A stretch of 64,000 bases of DNA from Pseudomonas chlororaphis subsp. chlororaphis (GTDB lineage Bacteria > Pseudomonadota > Gammaproteobacteria > Pseudomonadales > Pseudomonadaceae). The notes beneath the pieces were generated by a model. That model saw only the letters and a program-made list of their open reading frames with translations. It made no database searches and was not told the DNA's origin. Position 1 is the stretch's first letter, and every line of letters starts with the position of its first letter. Location: positions 3,906,001-3,970,000 of the forward strand of contig NZ_CP027712.1 of assembly GCF_003945765.1 (NCBI RefSeq). Direction: 5' to 3'. Shown in pieces: positions 21,430 to 29,344 of the stretch. A program made the position numbers and the translations under genes.

Positions 21430-21942
21430 TCAGGCATACAGGATCACGCACTCCGAAAACGAGGAAAACTCACCGGCTTCCACTGGCCCGTTGGCGCTGA
21501 CCAACCTTGCCGCGAAGGACAGCCTGAAACCCGGTGCCACCGGGTATTCGGCACGCCCTTCATGGCCCAGAAGCACGACTTTTCCCTCGCTGTCCAGCAG
21601 TTGAACGCCCACATTGCGCGCGGAGCCAGCCTCTTCATAGTCATTCATCAAGATCACACCATCGCTGGTGATGCCATCAAAGTAGACCTGGACCTTGCTC
21701 GCCCCCTTGAGCCTGTCTTCGTTCAGCTCGACGCTGAAAAACTGCGGAAGGCTGCCACCCGCCTGAAGCACATCAAGGCTCGATGTACCCAGTTCGACCA
21801 CCCGTTCCATGCCGCTGGAGCGCCGACGTGAGGCGCCGGGAATACCACTCGCCCCCAGGCCATTATCAGGATCGATCGTCCACGCGGGTGCGGTAACCCT
21901 GGCGCGAAAATCAAAGAACTTACCAACATTTTGAGTGGGCAT
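21430..21942 (-). CDS. FimA-type pilin-fold protein without signal peptide or disulfide
   Basis: 170 residues from an ATG with AAAGGA upstream; an in-frame TAA lies two codons before it, so no longer N-terminus exists. The pattern RVVELGTSSLDVLQAGGSLP, then NVGVQLLDSEGKVVLLG and LSFAARLVSANGPVEAGEFS follows type 1 fimbrial major subunits. Both conserved pilin cysteines are missing: TAPAW stands where TAPAC is expected and VELNED where a Cys follows the strand. It could be a cytoplasmic or otherwise exported relative of pilins. Function unknown. Confidence 0.7.
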   Translation of the reverse strand: MPTQNVGKFFDFRARVTAPAWTIDPDNGLGASGIPGASRRRSSGMERVVELGTSSLDVLQAGGSLPQFFSVELNEDRLKGASKVQVYFDGITSDGVILMNDYEEAGSARNVGVQLLDSEGKVVLLGHEGRAEYPVAPGFRLSFAARLVSANGPVEAGEFSSFSECVILYA

Positions 21943-22311
21943 TATTTATTCCTTTAATTGAATGCAAACATGCGATCGGTTCAGTCCGGAGCAGCCACCC
22001 AGGCCGCTCTCCCTGCCTGTCGCCATGCACTTTTTCAATGGGCGAAACGCAGCCGGCTCGATAGTCGATGCCAGTCAAAAAAGCGCACACGGCGAACGCT
22101 GAAACCTTAGAACGGCGCCAAATCGGCGTCCCTAGGACACTTCCGAAACGCTCCACTCAATTATCAGATCGCGCTGGAGTGTTGCTGAAGAGGTGGCTCG
22201 GCAAAATCTCCGCCAAGGCGGTTATCCGTACTTGAGCCAACGAAAAACAGGGGGCACTGGAATCGAACCAGCATCAGGATGTTGGGGGAGTGCCGGACGC
22301 CGCATGTCAGG
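21943..22311. other. Intergenic region with a tRNA 3'-end-like fragment
   Basis: 369 bp without a gene. On the minus strand 22250-22272 reads GCTGGTTCGATTCCAGTGCCCCC, a T-arm plus acceptor-like 3' end (more than 20 bases, key part GGTTCGATTCC), but no 5' half can be found. A small CCGCC/GGCGG hairpin lies at 22210-22222. Confidence 0.4.
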
Positions 22312-22338
22312 CAAAAAGCCCGGTCTTGCACCGGGCTT
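22312..22338 (-). terminator. Terminator of the cigR-like gene
   Basis: AAGCCCGGT/ACCGGGCTT stem followed on the minus strand by TTTTTGCC. Confidence 0.85.
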
Positions 22339-22358
22339 GCTGGTGGGCCGGCCTGGAA

Positions 22359-22802
22359 TCAGTCCAGGGCGTCGTGCAGGACTTCGTAGATGATGCCTGT
22401 CGCGATGGCGACCAGGATCAAATCAGTGCCGGCCTGTTGCCACTCATAGCCGTCATAGTGCGGTAGGCGGCCGAGCATCCGGCCATCGAGTTTTTTCGCG
22501 ATGCCCGGCGGCAGTGGCTTGCCTCGGGCCAGGTTTTTCTGGATGCCCGGCGGCAGGGCCGGCCCGGGTGACCAGTAGTCACGACTGTCGCCAATGATCA
22601 CGCGAACACCGCCGACATCGACTTGAGGGCCGTCATACCTCCCGCCCTGCTTGTAGTCCTGGGATTTGTTGCCTTTATTGCCATGTCCGCCCTGATTGCC
22701 ATGGGGGTTGCCCTTGCCGTTCCCTGGGTCCGCATACAAGGCAGTCGAGCCGAATAAAAACGCGGCGCTTGCTAAAACAGCTACAACCGAACGAGTCGTC
22801 AT
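22359..22802 (-). CDS. CigR/RcnB-like small exported protein
   Basis: 147 residues from the ATG at 22802 (AGAGGA upstream), with signal peptide MTTRSVVAVLASAAFLFGST ending at LYA. A Gly/His/Asn/Lys-rich segment (GNGKGNPHGNQGGHGNKGNK) is followed by LPPGIQKNLARGKPLPPGIA and LILVAIATGIIYEVL, the pattern of CigR-family proteins. Salmonella CigR is a secreted anti-virulence factor; in Pseudomonas the role is unknown. It diverges from another Gly/His-rich exported protein gene. Confidence 0.7.
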   Translation of the reverse strand: MTTRSVVAVLASAAFLFGSTALYADPGNGKGNPHGNQGGHGNKGNKSQDYKQGGRYDGPQVDVGGVRVIIGDSRDYWSPGPALPPGIQKNLARGKPLPPGIAKKLDGRMLGRLPHYDGYEWQQAGTDLILVAIATGIIYEVLHDALD

Positions 22803-22917
22803 CTCTGCAATCCTCTGCATGAATCCAGCCGTGGTGCCATTCGTCATGACACCCGAACTATAGACAGCCGATTGCGTCTTAGTTCATGCAAACCTCTCCT
22901 TATCTATGGAAGCGATC

Positions 22918-23379
22918 ATGCTTTTAAAGAAAAAAAATCTCGTGACTGCCGTGACCTGTGTACTGATGCTGGCAGCAGCTCCTCTGCTCCCCATGACGTC
23001 TGCTTATGCCAAGGACGGTGGTGGCCATGGTGGCGGAAATGGTGGTGGCAACGGCGGGGGGCATGGCGGTGGTAACAGTGGTGGTCATGGTGGCCAGGCA
23101 GGTGGTCACTCGGGAGGGGTCAGCAGCAAGGGCCATAACGGCGGCCTGAAAAGCGACCCAGCCGGCAAATCGGTTCGCAATCTTGGAGAAAATGGCAACC
23201 ATTACGGCAGCATTCGTAATGACAGCAACGGCCATGGCTCGACTACTTCCGGCGTGGCTCATTCCAAAGATACCCGCGGACTGTCAAAAGCCACTGCGAT
23301 CTCGGACACCACGCCCGGGGACCACAACTCGAAAGGCCTGGGCAACGCCAGCGTCTCCTCGAGCAAGAATGATCGATAG
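22918..23379 (+). CDS. Exported Gly/His/Asn/Ser-rich low-complexity protein
   Basis: 153 residues from the ATG at 22918 (GGAAG). Signal peptide up to TSAYA. The mature protein opens with repeated GGG(H/N) units (residues about 30-70) and then a Ser/Asn/Asp-rich disordered region. Possible metal-binding or matrix role, but no family is recognised. Divergent from the cigR-like gene across about 115 bp, suggesting shared regulation. Confidence 0.7.
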   Translation: MLLKKKNLVTAVTCVLMLAAAPLLPMTSAYAKDGGGHGGGNGGGNGGGHGGGNSGGHGGQAGGHSGGVSSKGHNGGLKSDPAGKSVRNLGENGNHYGSIRNDSNGHGSTTSGVAHSKDTRGLSKATAISDTTPGDHNSKGLGNASVSSSKNDR

Positions 23380-23449
23380 ACCCAGCCTCATGCTCTCCAG
23401 CTGAATCGGTTTCAACACCCTCGGTTGGTCAGCATCGCCCCGCATGAAA

Positions 23450-23475
23450 AGCCCGGCCCAGCGCCGGGCTTTTTC
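23450..23475 (+). terminator. Terminator after the Gly-rich protein gene
   Basis: AGCCCGGC/GCCGGGCT stem and TTTTTC. Confidence 0.85.
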
Positions 23476-23620
23476 GTACCTGCCTTCGCCCGGCGGCGCC
23501 CTCTTCTGCCCTCATGGCTCGGGCACAGATGAAACTATCTTTAAGTAACCTTCATGAAGCGAAGCGTCTGAGTGCCTACCCTTGCGGGACCGACAAAGTG
23601 AACTACAGGAGTAACCCACG

Positions 23621-23794
23621 ATGTTTTCCCATGAAGGTCTCGGTCTGATGTCCATCTTCATTGTCCTGCTGCTGTGCGTGCTGGCGATGTTCATTCATCC
23701 TGTGCACGCACTCTGGAGCTGGGTTCAAAGGCGTAGACGCAGGTTGTCGGTAGAAAACGCAGGGCGTGAAGGCAAGCCCTATTCTTCGCGCTGA
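23621..23794 (+). CDS. Small single-pass membrane protein
   Basis: 57 residues, with AGGAG upstream. One hydrophobic helix (SIFIVLLLCVLAMFIHPVHA) followed by a very basic stretch RRRRR and a polar tail, so N-out/C-in topology is expected. Function unknown. Confidence 0.7.
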   Translation: MFSHEGLGLMSIFIVLLLCVLAMFIHPVHALWSWVQRRRRRLSVENAGREGKPYSSR

Positions 23795-23812
23795 ACAGGC
23801 ACCCATCCAACG

Positions 23813-23842
23813 AGGCCCGGCCATGTCCGGGCTTCTGCTTTC
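23813..23842 (+). terminator. Possible terminator after the 57-residue membrane protein gene
   Basis: GCCCGG/CCGGGC stem with CCATG loop and a weak T-tract. Confidence 0.5.
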
Positions 23843-24101
23843 TTGCTTCTACAGGACCGGTCAGCTCTGGCTCAGGCGCCACCAGTGGGTACCACTCGTC
23901 CAGACCACGGGGCCCTGCCCCGTTCCTCATCTACACCTTTAAGCATGGACTTCCGGTCGTATTCATCCGACCCCTTCAGCACCGCTCTTGGATATGGATA
24001 GAGAGGATCGGGCAGCCGGTATTCGATTCGATGGCACACGAAGCGCCATACGAAACCGCAGTACCCCAAGCTTCGGGCTTCATTTCTCAAGGAACGAAAA
24101 A

Positions 24102-24431
24102 ATGACTACGAAATGCACGAACTGGCATGCCTGGTTGAACGCCATGCCACCCAAACCGGACGAGCTTCATGTCGTTGGAGACGTTGAAGTTGCCAACCCA
24201 GGGGTCGAAGCCTATCTGACGATGCGAACGCCACAAGGTATCAACCCGACCATACTCTTGCTGGATCTGCACCTGGTGCAAAGGCCGGGACAGTGGATTC
24301 AGCAACTCAGCTGCGCACAAGTCAGGTTCACCCGGGTAATGCCTCCCAACTCACCGCTCTATACCGCTATCGAGATCTTCTATAACGGTGAGCGAATCAA
24401 GTTTATCGAGGATATTCCGGTCATCTCCTGA
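24102..24431 (+). CDS. Hypothetical beta-rich protein
   Basis: 109 residues from the ATG at 24102 (AAGGAAC). It begins MTTKCTNWHAWLNAMPPKPD and continues with alternating strands such as LHVVGDVEVANPGVEAYLTM and TAIEIFYNGERIKFIED. No signal peptide. The shape suggests a small beta-sandwich. No family with known function is recognised. Confidence 0.7.
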   Translation: MTTKCTNWHAWLNAMPPKPDELHVVGDVEVANPGVEAYLTMRTPQGINPTILLLDLHLVQRPGQWIQQLSCAQVRFTRVMPPNSPLYTAIEIFYNGERIKFIEDIPVIS

Positions 24432-24543
24432 GTGATTCATTCCAGAGTAGCTGACCTCACCCCCTGCCGCGACCGGCTGAACGCTGGACCAGTCGGTCGC
24501 TTGTTTCCATATCGATGAGCTGCGCTTTCCTGTTTTTCAGAAA

Positions 24544-24575
24544 CAAAAAGCCCAGTAATGAGCTGGGCTTGTTTT
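24544..24575. terminator. Bidirectional terminator between convergent genes
   Basis: AAGCCCAG/CTGGGCTT stem flanked by A and T runs, serving the genes ending at 24431 and 24590. Confidence 0.8.
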
Positions 24576-24589
24576 AACGCAAGAACGAC

Positions 24590-24976
24590 TCAGTGAGGCT
24601 GACGCAGCCTCTGCAGCTCAGCCTTCAACCAGGCGCTAGCCGGTTGCGATCCAGTAGCGCAGTGCACCTCATAGGCCTTGCCACTCATGCTGCTTTTAGT
24701 GGCCGCGAGGTCGATAAAGTCCTCCGCGCTGCTCACCATGTTCTTGCCTTCGAGGTAATTCAGTTTTTTCTCCAGGTGCTGCCGTGCCTGGGGGGCTGGA
24801 TACTCGGTGCCATTACGCACGAACTGGCACTGGCTGTGCTCGACAAAGTCCAGCAAGCCCTTTATCTCCCGGGCTGCCTGAGGCGTCGTTTGCGCCTGCG
24901 CGTTAGTCGCCATTGCCAAGGCGGTGATACCAGCCGCCATCAGCCATCGAGCCCACTCACCGGTAAAAATTCGCAT
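24590..24976 (-). CDS. DUF5329 family exported protein
   Basis: 128 residues from the ATG at 24976 (AAGGACGAAGG). Signal peptide ends at TNAQA. The mature motif EIKGLLDFVEHSQCQFVRNG, then YPAPQARQHLEKKLNYL and MSGKAYEVHC matches DUF5329, with two Cys that probably pair. Function unknown. Confidence 0.8.
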   Translation of the reverse strand: MRIFTGEWARWLMAAGITALAMATNAQAQTTPQAAREIKGLLDFVEHSQCQFVRNGTEYPAPQARQHLEKKLNYLEGKNMVSSAEDFIDLAATKSSMSGKAYEVHCATGSQPASAWLKAELQRLRQPH

Positions 24977-25045
24977 CCTTCGTCCTTGTCTTGAAACTGA
25001 GCAATATTGTCGGATCTGGCCGAGTATCACCCGGCACCAGGTCGG

Positions 25046-25243
25046 TCAAACTTCGATAGGGAAAATCGGCTGAACTTCCTGCTTCATATCCGCGTTTTCT
25101 GTCGCAGCCTCAAGTTTGGCCAGGAAGTCTGGATTCAATTTGGCTTCAAGCAGATTGACCTGCTCTACCGCCCTCTTTTGCTCAACCATCTTGGCAAGTT
25201 CTGCATAAGAAAGTCTGGGTGCCGCGTTTTGAATAGTTATCAC
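25046..25243 (-). CDS. Small hypothetical helical protein
   Basis: 65 residues if the GTG at 25243 is used, which has AAGGAAGAG at good spacing; an ATG seven codons upstream (25264) lacks one. Helical and charged, ending MKQEVQPIFPIEV. No family recognised. Confidence 0.55.
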   Translation of the reverse strand: MITIQNAAPRLSYAELAKMVEQKRAVEQVNLLEAKLNPDFLAKLEAATENADMKQEVQPIFPIEV

Positions 25244-25260
25244 TGAGGCTCTTCCTTGGT

Positions 25261-25449
25261 TCATCCGTCCAGCCCACCAGGGGCTTGGCGGCAAGTGTAT
25301 CCCCTGTTCCACGCCCGTCCCAACTCATCCGGCCAGCGCTTGAGCATATCGGTACTCAATATCTTCTTTTTATCGATACCTGGCGCATCCGGGCCTGGAA
25401 AGCCACGCCGCTCAAGCGCAGCCTTAAGCTGCCGCGCATGACTGTCCAT
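25261..25449 (-). pseudogene. Possible remnant ORF
   Basis: 62 codons, MDSHARQLKAALERRGFPGP onward, plausible coding composition but no ribosome site and no recognised family. It could be the tail of a decayed gene. Very uncertain. Confidence 0.25.
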
Positions 25450-25579
25450 GCCCAGGTCTGGCGGTGTTTTCACCCTGCCATAGACCAATGGTGCCGCCAG
25501 TCGTCGTCGCAGCGTTGACGCTCTACCCCTTAAGGCGCGCAATGGCCCCCTAAAAATGATCGCCTTGGGGCCTTTCCAG

Positions 25580-25972
25580 ATGGCAAAGATCATAGTGCTG
25601 GCCGGTGACTTCCCCCAGGGTGATGCGGAGTATCTGCGCGGAACCATCACGCTCAAGACCCCCAATAAACCGCTAATGGGGAAAAGCTTTCTCGTCTCCG
25701 AGTTCAAGGAACTCACCGTCGAAAATACCGATTCGAACAAGAACATAAAGAGCGCCATAGGCCTTGGAGTGGTGGGTGCCATGTTTCTTGGGCCGGTCGG
25801 AGCCGTCGCCGGCTATCTTCTGGCGGGTCACAATACCGAAGTGACATTTCTGGCCACCTTGAAGGATGGCCAGACACTGCTCGCTGCAACCGATAACGAG
25901 ACCTACCAAGACATCTCGGCGCGCTTCAACAGAAAAAACCCTCCTGACAAACGCGATAAAACCGAGCCTTGA
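25580..25972 (+). CDS. Hypothetical protein with glycine-zipper hydrophobic segment
   Basis: 130 residues from the ATG at 25580. Start MAKIIVLAGDFPQGDAEYLR, then a hydrophobic Gly-rich stretch IGLGVVGAMFLGPVGAVAGY and EVTFLATLKDGQTLLAATDN. This arrangement recurs in many proteobacterial hypothetical proteins. The start is not well marked; an ATG at 25556 is possible. Function unknown. Confidence 0.65.
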   Translation: MAKIIVLAGDFPQGDAEYLRGTITLKTPNKPLMGKSFLVSEFKELTVENTDSNKNIKSAIGLGVVGAMFLGPVGAVAGYLLAGHNTEVTFLATLKDGQTLLAATDNETYQDISARFNRKNPPDKRDKTEP

Positions 25973-25994
25973 CGCCCGGTTCAGCACTTTTCTT

Positions 25995-26171
25995 TTAGTC
26001 CGCCTGGAAAATCAGACAGTCGCTTACTGCCGCAAGTAGGCGAGCAATGTGCTGCACATAGTCGGCTTTACCGAGTGGCACGCCGTTATGTCGCAGGATG
26101 TTGTAGGCCGTGACGAGGTGAAAGTAGAACTGTGGTGTCACCCAGTTCACCGCGTACTCATTACCAGTCAT
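25995..26171 (-). pseudogene. C-terminal fragment of a DUF1993 protein
   Basis: The last 58 codons read TPQFYFHLVTAYNILRHNGV, PLGKADY and a stop, the typical end of DUF1993 proteins (about 170 residues). The first two thirds are missing and no proper start exists, so the gene is truncated. It marks decay in this accessory stretch. Confidence 0.65.
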
Positions 26172-26365
26172 GCAGACTGCTGCGTTTTGCCAGCCAGCAG
26201 AACCGTCCCCTGCGCAACCGGCAAATATTGACCAATGGCCGGATGCAGGATTGAGAACCGCGCGATGAATGCGCAGGAATGGAAAAACAACAAAGCTGAC
26301 CGGATTGAGCGGCCATTCACGGTCAGCCTTGTCGTTGGGACAGCTTCAACCCGGGAAACGGTGAA

Positions 26366-26515
26366 TCACCATTGGCCCGAGAAGATGCAGGTCAGTGCTT
26401 CGATGCCGCTGAACTTCCACAGCGAGTCATTACAGTCTCTGGCGAATGCATGGGCGTTCGAGGCGGTGAGGGTCAAAACCACTGCGCAGGAGTAGACGAT
26501 TTTCTTGAATGACAT
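26366..26515 (-). CDS. Very small exported peptide
   Basis: 49 residues from an ATG with an excellent AAGGAG site. A signal peptide (MSFKKIVYSCAVVLTLTASN, cleavage after AHA) leaves a mature peptide of about 26 residues with two Cys (ARDCNDSLWKF and ALTCIFSGQW) that could form one disulfide. No homologue recognised. Alternatively the 5' end of a decayed gene. Confidence 0.5.
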   Translation of the reverse strand: MSFKKIVYSCAVVLTLTASNAHAFARDCNDSLWKFSGIEALTCIFSGQW

Positions 26516-26704
26516 GGTGAATCTCCTTTTTCGTATCGGCACTTTCTTGTGAGAGCCACCCCGACGAGGATGGTCATCCGCACTATATGCCCGGCCTCGG
26601 CAGCAGACGATTAGGGCTGGTGTGCTAATGGCGAATACGCATCACCCCAGGCCATCGACAAATTGCGCAGGGCTCCCGCTTTGCAGACGAAAGCCAGAAA
26701 CAGA

Positions 26705-26941
26705 TTAGTCATAGCAGCTGTACTGATACTCGAATGGAAAAAACACCGTATCGACCACCAAGGAAAACGGCGCATCGATCAGTAAAAAGGGAATCAGCTT
26801 TCCATGGGAGGTGCCTACCAACCACCAGTCCAGGCGCACGCCCTTGTAGGGGCAAGGGTGGTCATAGTCCATCCGCATCGCCACCGCGGCGCAGCCGCTC
26901 AGGCAATTGACCAACACCAACAGAATCACTTTCCGAAACAC
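26705..26941 (-). CDS. YceK/YidQ-type lipoprotein
   Basis: 78 residues from a GTG. Lipobox LSGC. The mature part YKGVRLDWWLV and LIDAPFSLVVDTVFFPFEY matches the YceK/YidQ (DUF1375) family of small outer-membrane lipoproteins. Function unknown. Confidence 0.75.
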   Translation of the reverse strand: MFRKVILLVLVNCLSGCAAVAMRMDYDHPCPYKGVRLDWWLVGTSHGKLIPFLLIDAPFSLVVDTVFFPFEYQYSCYD

Positions 26942-27113
26942 CTAATGTCCTTATTACATCCATCTGCAGAGCTGCGTAGACGTCTCTGCAATACGCCAGT
27001 GACTTTTGCCCAATGGCAATGACAGAGAAATACATCCGCCAGCAGAAAGGCAAGAAAGCCTCTCCAACCGCGTAAATCGCAGGCCGGATTTGAATGTGCG
27101 GACCGGAAACGAA

Positions 27114-27149
27114 CAAGGGTTTGCATCAGCTTTCGCCAGCAAACCCTTG
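27114..27149 (-). terminator. Terminator of tRNA-Leu
   Basis: CAAGGGTTTGC/GCAAACCCTTG, an 11-bp perfect stem just after the tRNA 3' end. Confidence 0.75.
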
Positions 27150-27156
27150 AAATAGA

Positions 27157-27243
27157 TGGTGCCCGAAGCCGGAATCGAACCGGCACGCCCTTACGAGCGG
27201 GGGATTTTAAGTCCCATGCGTCTACCAGTTTCGCCATTCGGGC
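27157..27243 (-). tRNA. tRNA-Leu (anticodon TAA)
   Basis: 87 nt including encoded CCA. Acceptor stem GCCCGAA/TTCGGGC pairs perfectly, the T arm is GCCGG-TTCGATT-CCGGC, and the anticodon loop CTTAAAA gives TAA. The outermost anticodon-stem pair is T-C (TGGGA/TCCCC) where A-T is usual. The long variable arm is also weakly paired. Probably functional but slightly divergent. Confidence 0.9.
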
Positions 27244-27387
27244 GGTAGCGCGGTGTTGCGGTCTGAAAGGCTTGAGCCGTTTCAGCGCCTTTCGGCAAGG
27301 GGGTGAAATATATACATCCCCTCCCTTTGAAGCAAGTTCGTTGGCGTCAAATTCAAGACTGAATATCGAGCCCGCCCATAAACAAAA

Positions 27388-27416
27388 AGCTCCGTAAATC
27401 ATAGATCTACAGAGCT
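27388..27416 (-). terminator. Terminator of decayed tRNA-Cys copy A
   Basis: AGCTCCGTAAATC/GATCTACAGAGCT hairpin, followed on the minus strand by TTTTTG. Homologous to the terminators at 30318 and 31891. Confidence 0.7.
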
Positions 27417-27425
27417 GTTTCTATC

Positions 27426-27479
27426 GGTGGGGGCTACGGCCGGAACCGAACCGGCGCAGAAGAAGGCTGCATGCCACTG
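27426..27479 (-). pseudogene. Decayed tRNA-Cys copy A (3' end plus part of 5' half)
   Basis: On the plus strand GGCCGGAACCGAACCGGCG followed by an internal deletion and GGCTGCATGCCACTG aligns with the T arm and D-arm side of the intact tRNA-Cys at 31927. The anticodon arm is lost. Its downstream terminator is also related to that of the intact gene. It lies 180 bp upstream of tRNA-Leu. Confidence 0.65.
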
Positions 27480-27572
27480 ATAAAAACAGGCCGGCAGGTT
27501 AGCACACTGAAAACATCGTAACCAACTGATTTAAAAAGACTTGTAGCTGAATAGACGAAGCCGTCGGATCGC

Positions 27573-27794
27573 CTAGGTGCCGCTCCCAACGCCTTCCACC
27601 GCGCGCGCATAAGCGACCGTCGCCACCTCTATCAGAGTCTTGCGCTCTTCCCCGTCGATAATCCCCTTGGCCTTGAAGTTGTCGACAAGCCGCAGCAATT
27701 CATCGTACTGCTCCTGCGCATCCATCCGGACTTCAGGGTTCGTCAGCAAGTCATGGAAGGCGGAAAACGCCTGCACTTTCGCGTCATCGTACAT
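27573..27794 (-). CDS. Small helical hypothetical protein
   Basis: 73 residues from the ATG at 27794 (GGAGAG). All-helical, beginning MYDDAKVQAFSAFHDLLTNP, with a second helix QEQYDELLRLVDNFKAKGII. Soluble. It lies within the accessory segment between decayed tRNA copies A and B. No family recognised. Confidence 0.6.
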   Translation of the reverse strand: MYDDAKVQAFSAFHDLLTNPEVRMDAQEQYDELLRLVDNFKAKGIIDGEERKTLIEVATVAYARAVEGVGSGT

Positions 27795-28424
27795 GGCCGG
27801 CTCTCCAGGAATGTGTATTCGGTAGAGGGTGCAATGTCTCAATGGGTTCGTCGTGTACGACATACGGTGGAACCCAACTGACTTGGGGATCGTGGGATGG
27901 CTAAAGCTATGGGCCAGCAGAGTCGAAGAGACAGGCCTGCGGCTGCTTCAGCCTGAATAGGTGCCCACCCTGACCAGCTGTTGGCCGTTCAGCAATCCAT
28001 CGTAAACACACCTGGCCGGGCAAGCGGGACCACTCTAATCAGAGCAGTCGCGCATGTCTCGAAGACAATTCTGAAGAAACCTGAACAGCTTGAGGAAACC
28101 TGGGCGTAGCCGGCAGAAGCACCCGTGCGAATACCTCGGTTGAGCGGTGATCGGACGGGCTAGCGCATCGACGCAAGCGTTCGAGGCGAGGCTGGCTTGC
28201 TGCTTGTCCAACTCGGCGAACAGGGCACAGTTTCTATCCCAGGGCCCCAGGGGTCACCAGCGTTTTAAGAATCGACTGATACCTGGGAAGGTCCAGTGCC
28301 ACTAGGATCCCCAGGCATTTATAAAGGCATGCGCTGAAAGTCCCACAATCACCCGCATTGACTAATGAACACGCCATAAGAAAGAAGCGCACCGATGTCT
28401 TTTTCAACGTTTTCGAGAAACTCC
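27795..28424. other. Non-coding or degraded stretch upstream of the fimbrial chaperone
   Basis: 630 bp. No ORF with a ribosome site. Short open stretches on the minus strand around 28100-28220 have coding-like composition but no start and no recognised family, so decayed DNA is likely. Presumably includes the chaperone promoter. Confidence 0.4.
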
Positions 28425-29147
28425 ATGAAAAAGTCCCTTGCCATGAGTGTGGCGTTTGCCGGGCTTCTGTCGTTGTTTGCCCTGCCCTCCCATGCCGGTA
28501 TCTCATTGAATGAAACTCGAGTGGTACTGGCCGGACCGAAGAAGGAAGCTTCCATGCTGGTGCTGAACGATGAATCGACGCCCATCATGATCCAGTCCTG
28601 GATCGAGCCCTTCGGCACAAGCACCGATCAGGACGTCCCCTTTGCCCTCACCCCTCCCCTGAAACGCCTGAACGGGAACGCCCGGCAGCAATTGCGCATT
28701 CTCTACCAAGGCATGGGGCTACCCGCGGACAGGGAGTCGGTGTTCTGGTTGAGCGTGCAGGAAATCCCCCAGAAGTCGAAGGATGAAAACATCCTGCAGA
28801 TTGCCGTGCGCCAGCGCATCAAGTTGTTTTACCGGCCCGCCGGCTTGCCCGGCGACGTTGATCAGGCCCCCTCCAGGCTGCAATGGCGCATGGCGCTCAA
28901 GGAGGGCAAGCCCGGCCTGGAAATCAGGAATGACTCCGCGTTTCACATTTCTTTCGGCGCGGTGAACATCAAGAGCGGTTCGAACAGTTATTCGGTTCCG
29001 GCGACAATGCTGCCCCCCTATTCAAGCCAATCATTCACGATCGAGGGGGCATCTTCCCTGGCGCCAGGCGGAGCAACAAAGATCGAGTTCGAAAGCATCA
29101 ACGACGATGGCGTAGCGGTACAGCACTCAGGCGACCTATCCAGTTGA
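28425..29147 (+). CDS. Periplasmic PapD-like fimbrial chaperone
   Basis: 240 residues from the ATG at 28425 (an in-frame ATG at 28395 is possible). Signal peptide ends at PSHA. The first immunoglobulin-like domain carries TRVVLAGPKKEASMLVLNDE and LTPPLKRLNGNARQQLRILY, and the chaperone signature region is SVFWLSVQEIPQKSK with RQRIKLFYRPAGL. These chaperones stabilise pilin subunits by donor-strand complementation and deliver them to an usher. It is followed by an adhesin gene, but no usher gene is in the window. Confidence 0.9.
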   Translation: MKKSLAMSVAFAGLLSLFALPSHAGISLNETRVVLAGPKKEASMLVLNDESTPIMIQSWIEPFGTSTDQDVPFALTPPLKRLNGNARQQLRILYQGMGLPADRESVFWLSVQEIPQKSKDENILQIAVRQRIKLFYRPAGLPGDVDQAPSRLQWRMALKEGKPGLEIRNDSAFHISFGAVNIKSGSNSYSVPATMLPPYSSQSFTIEGASSLAPGGATKIEFESINDDGVAVQHSGDLSS

Positions 29148-29344
29148 GCCAGGTTAAAGGTCAGAACTCTTTGTTTGTCGCTGAACCCGGCGTTTTGTTA
29201 TCGGCTGAATACTTAGTGAAATACACAGGTCGTCAACAATCTTCGCCCAAACAAAGAGATTCGTTTCCGAACGCATGGAGCCAGGGTGCGCAAGAACGAT
29301 TCACCCACGAACCCTGTTCAAGGTCGATCAGAGAGAAACAGGCA

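Noticed and set aside
22250..22272. Complete tRNA gene
   Set aside because: Only a T arm and 3' acceptor-like end; no matching 5' half or anticodon arm in the flanking 100 bp.
27426..27479. Second functional tRNA-Cys
   Set aside because: Anticodon arm deleted and acceptor mispaired.
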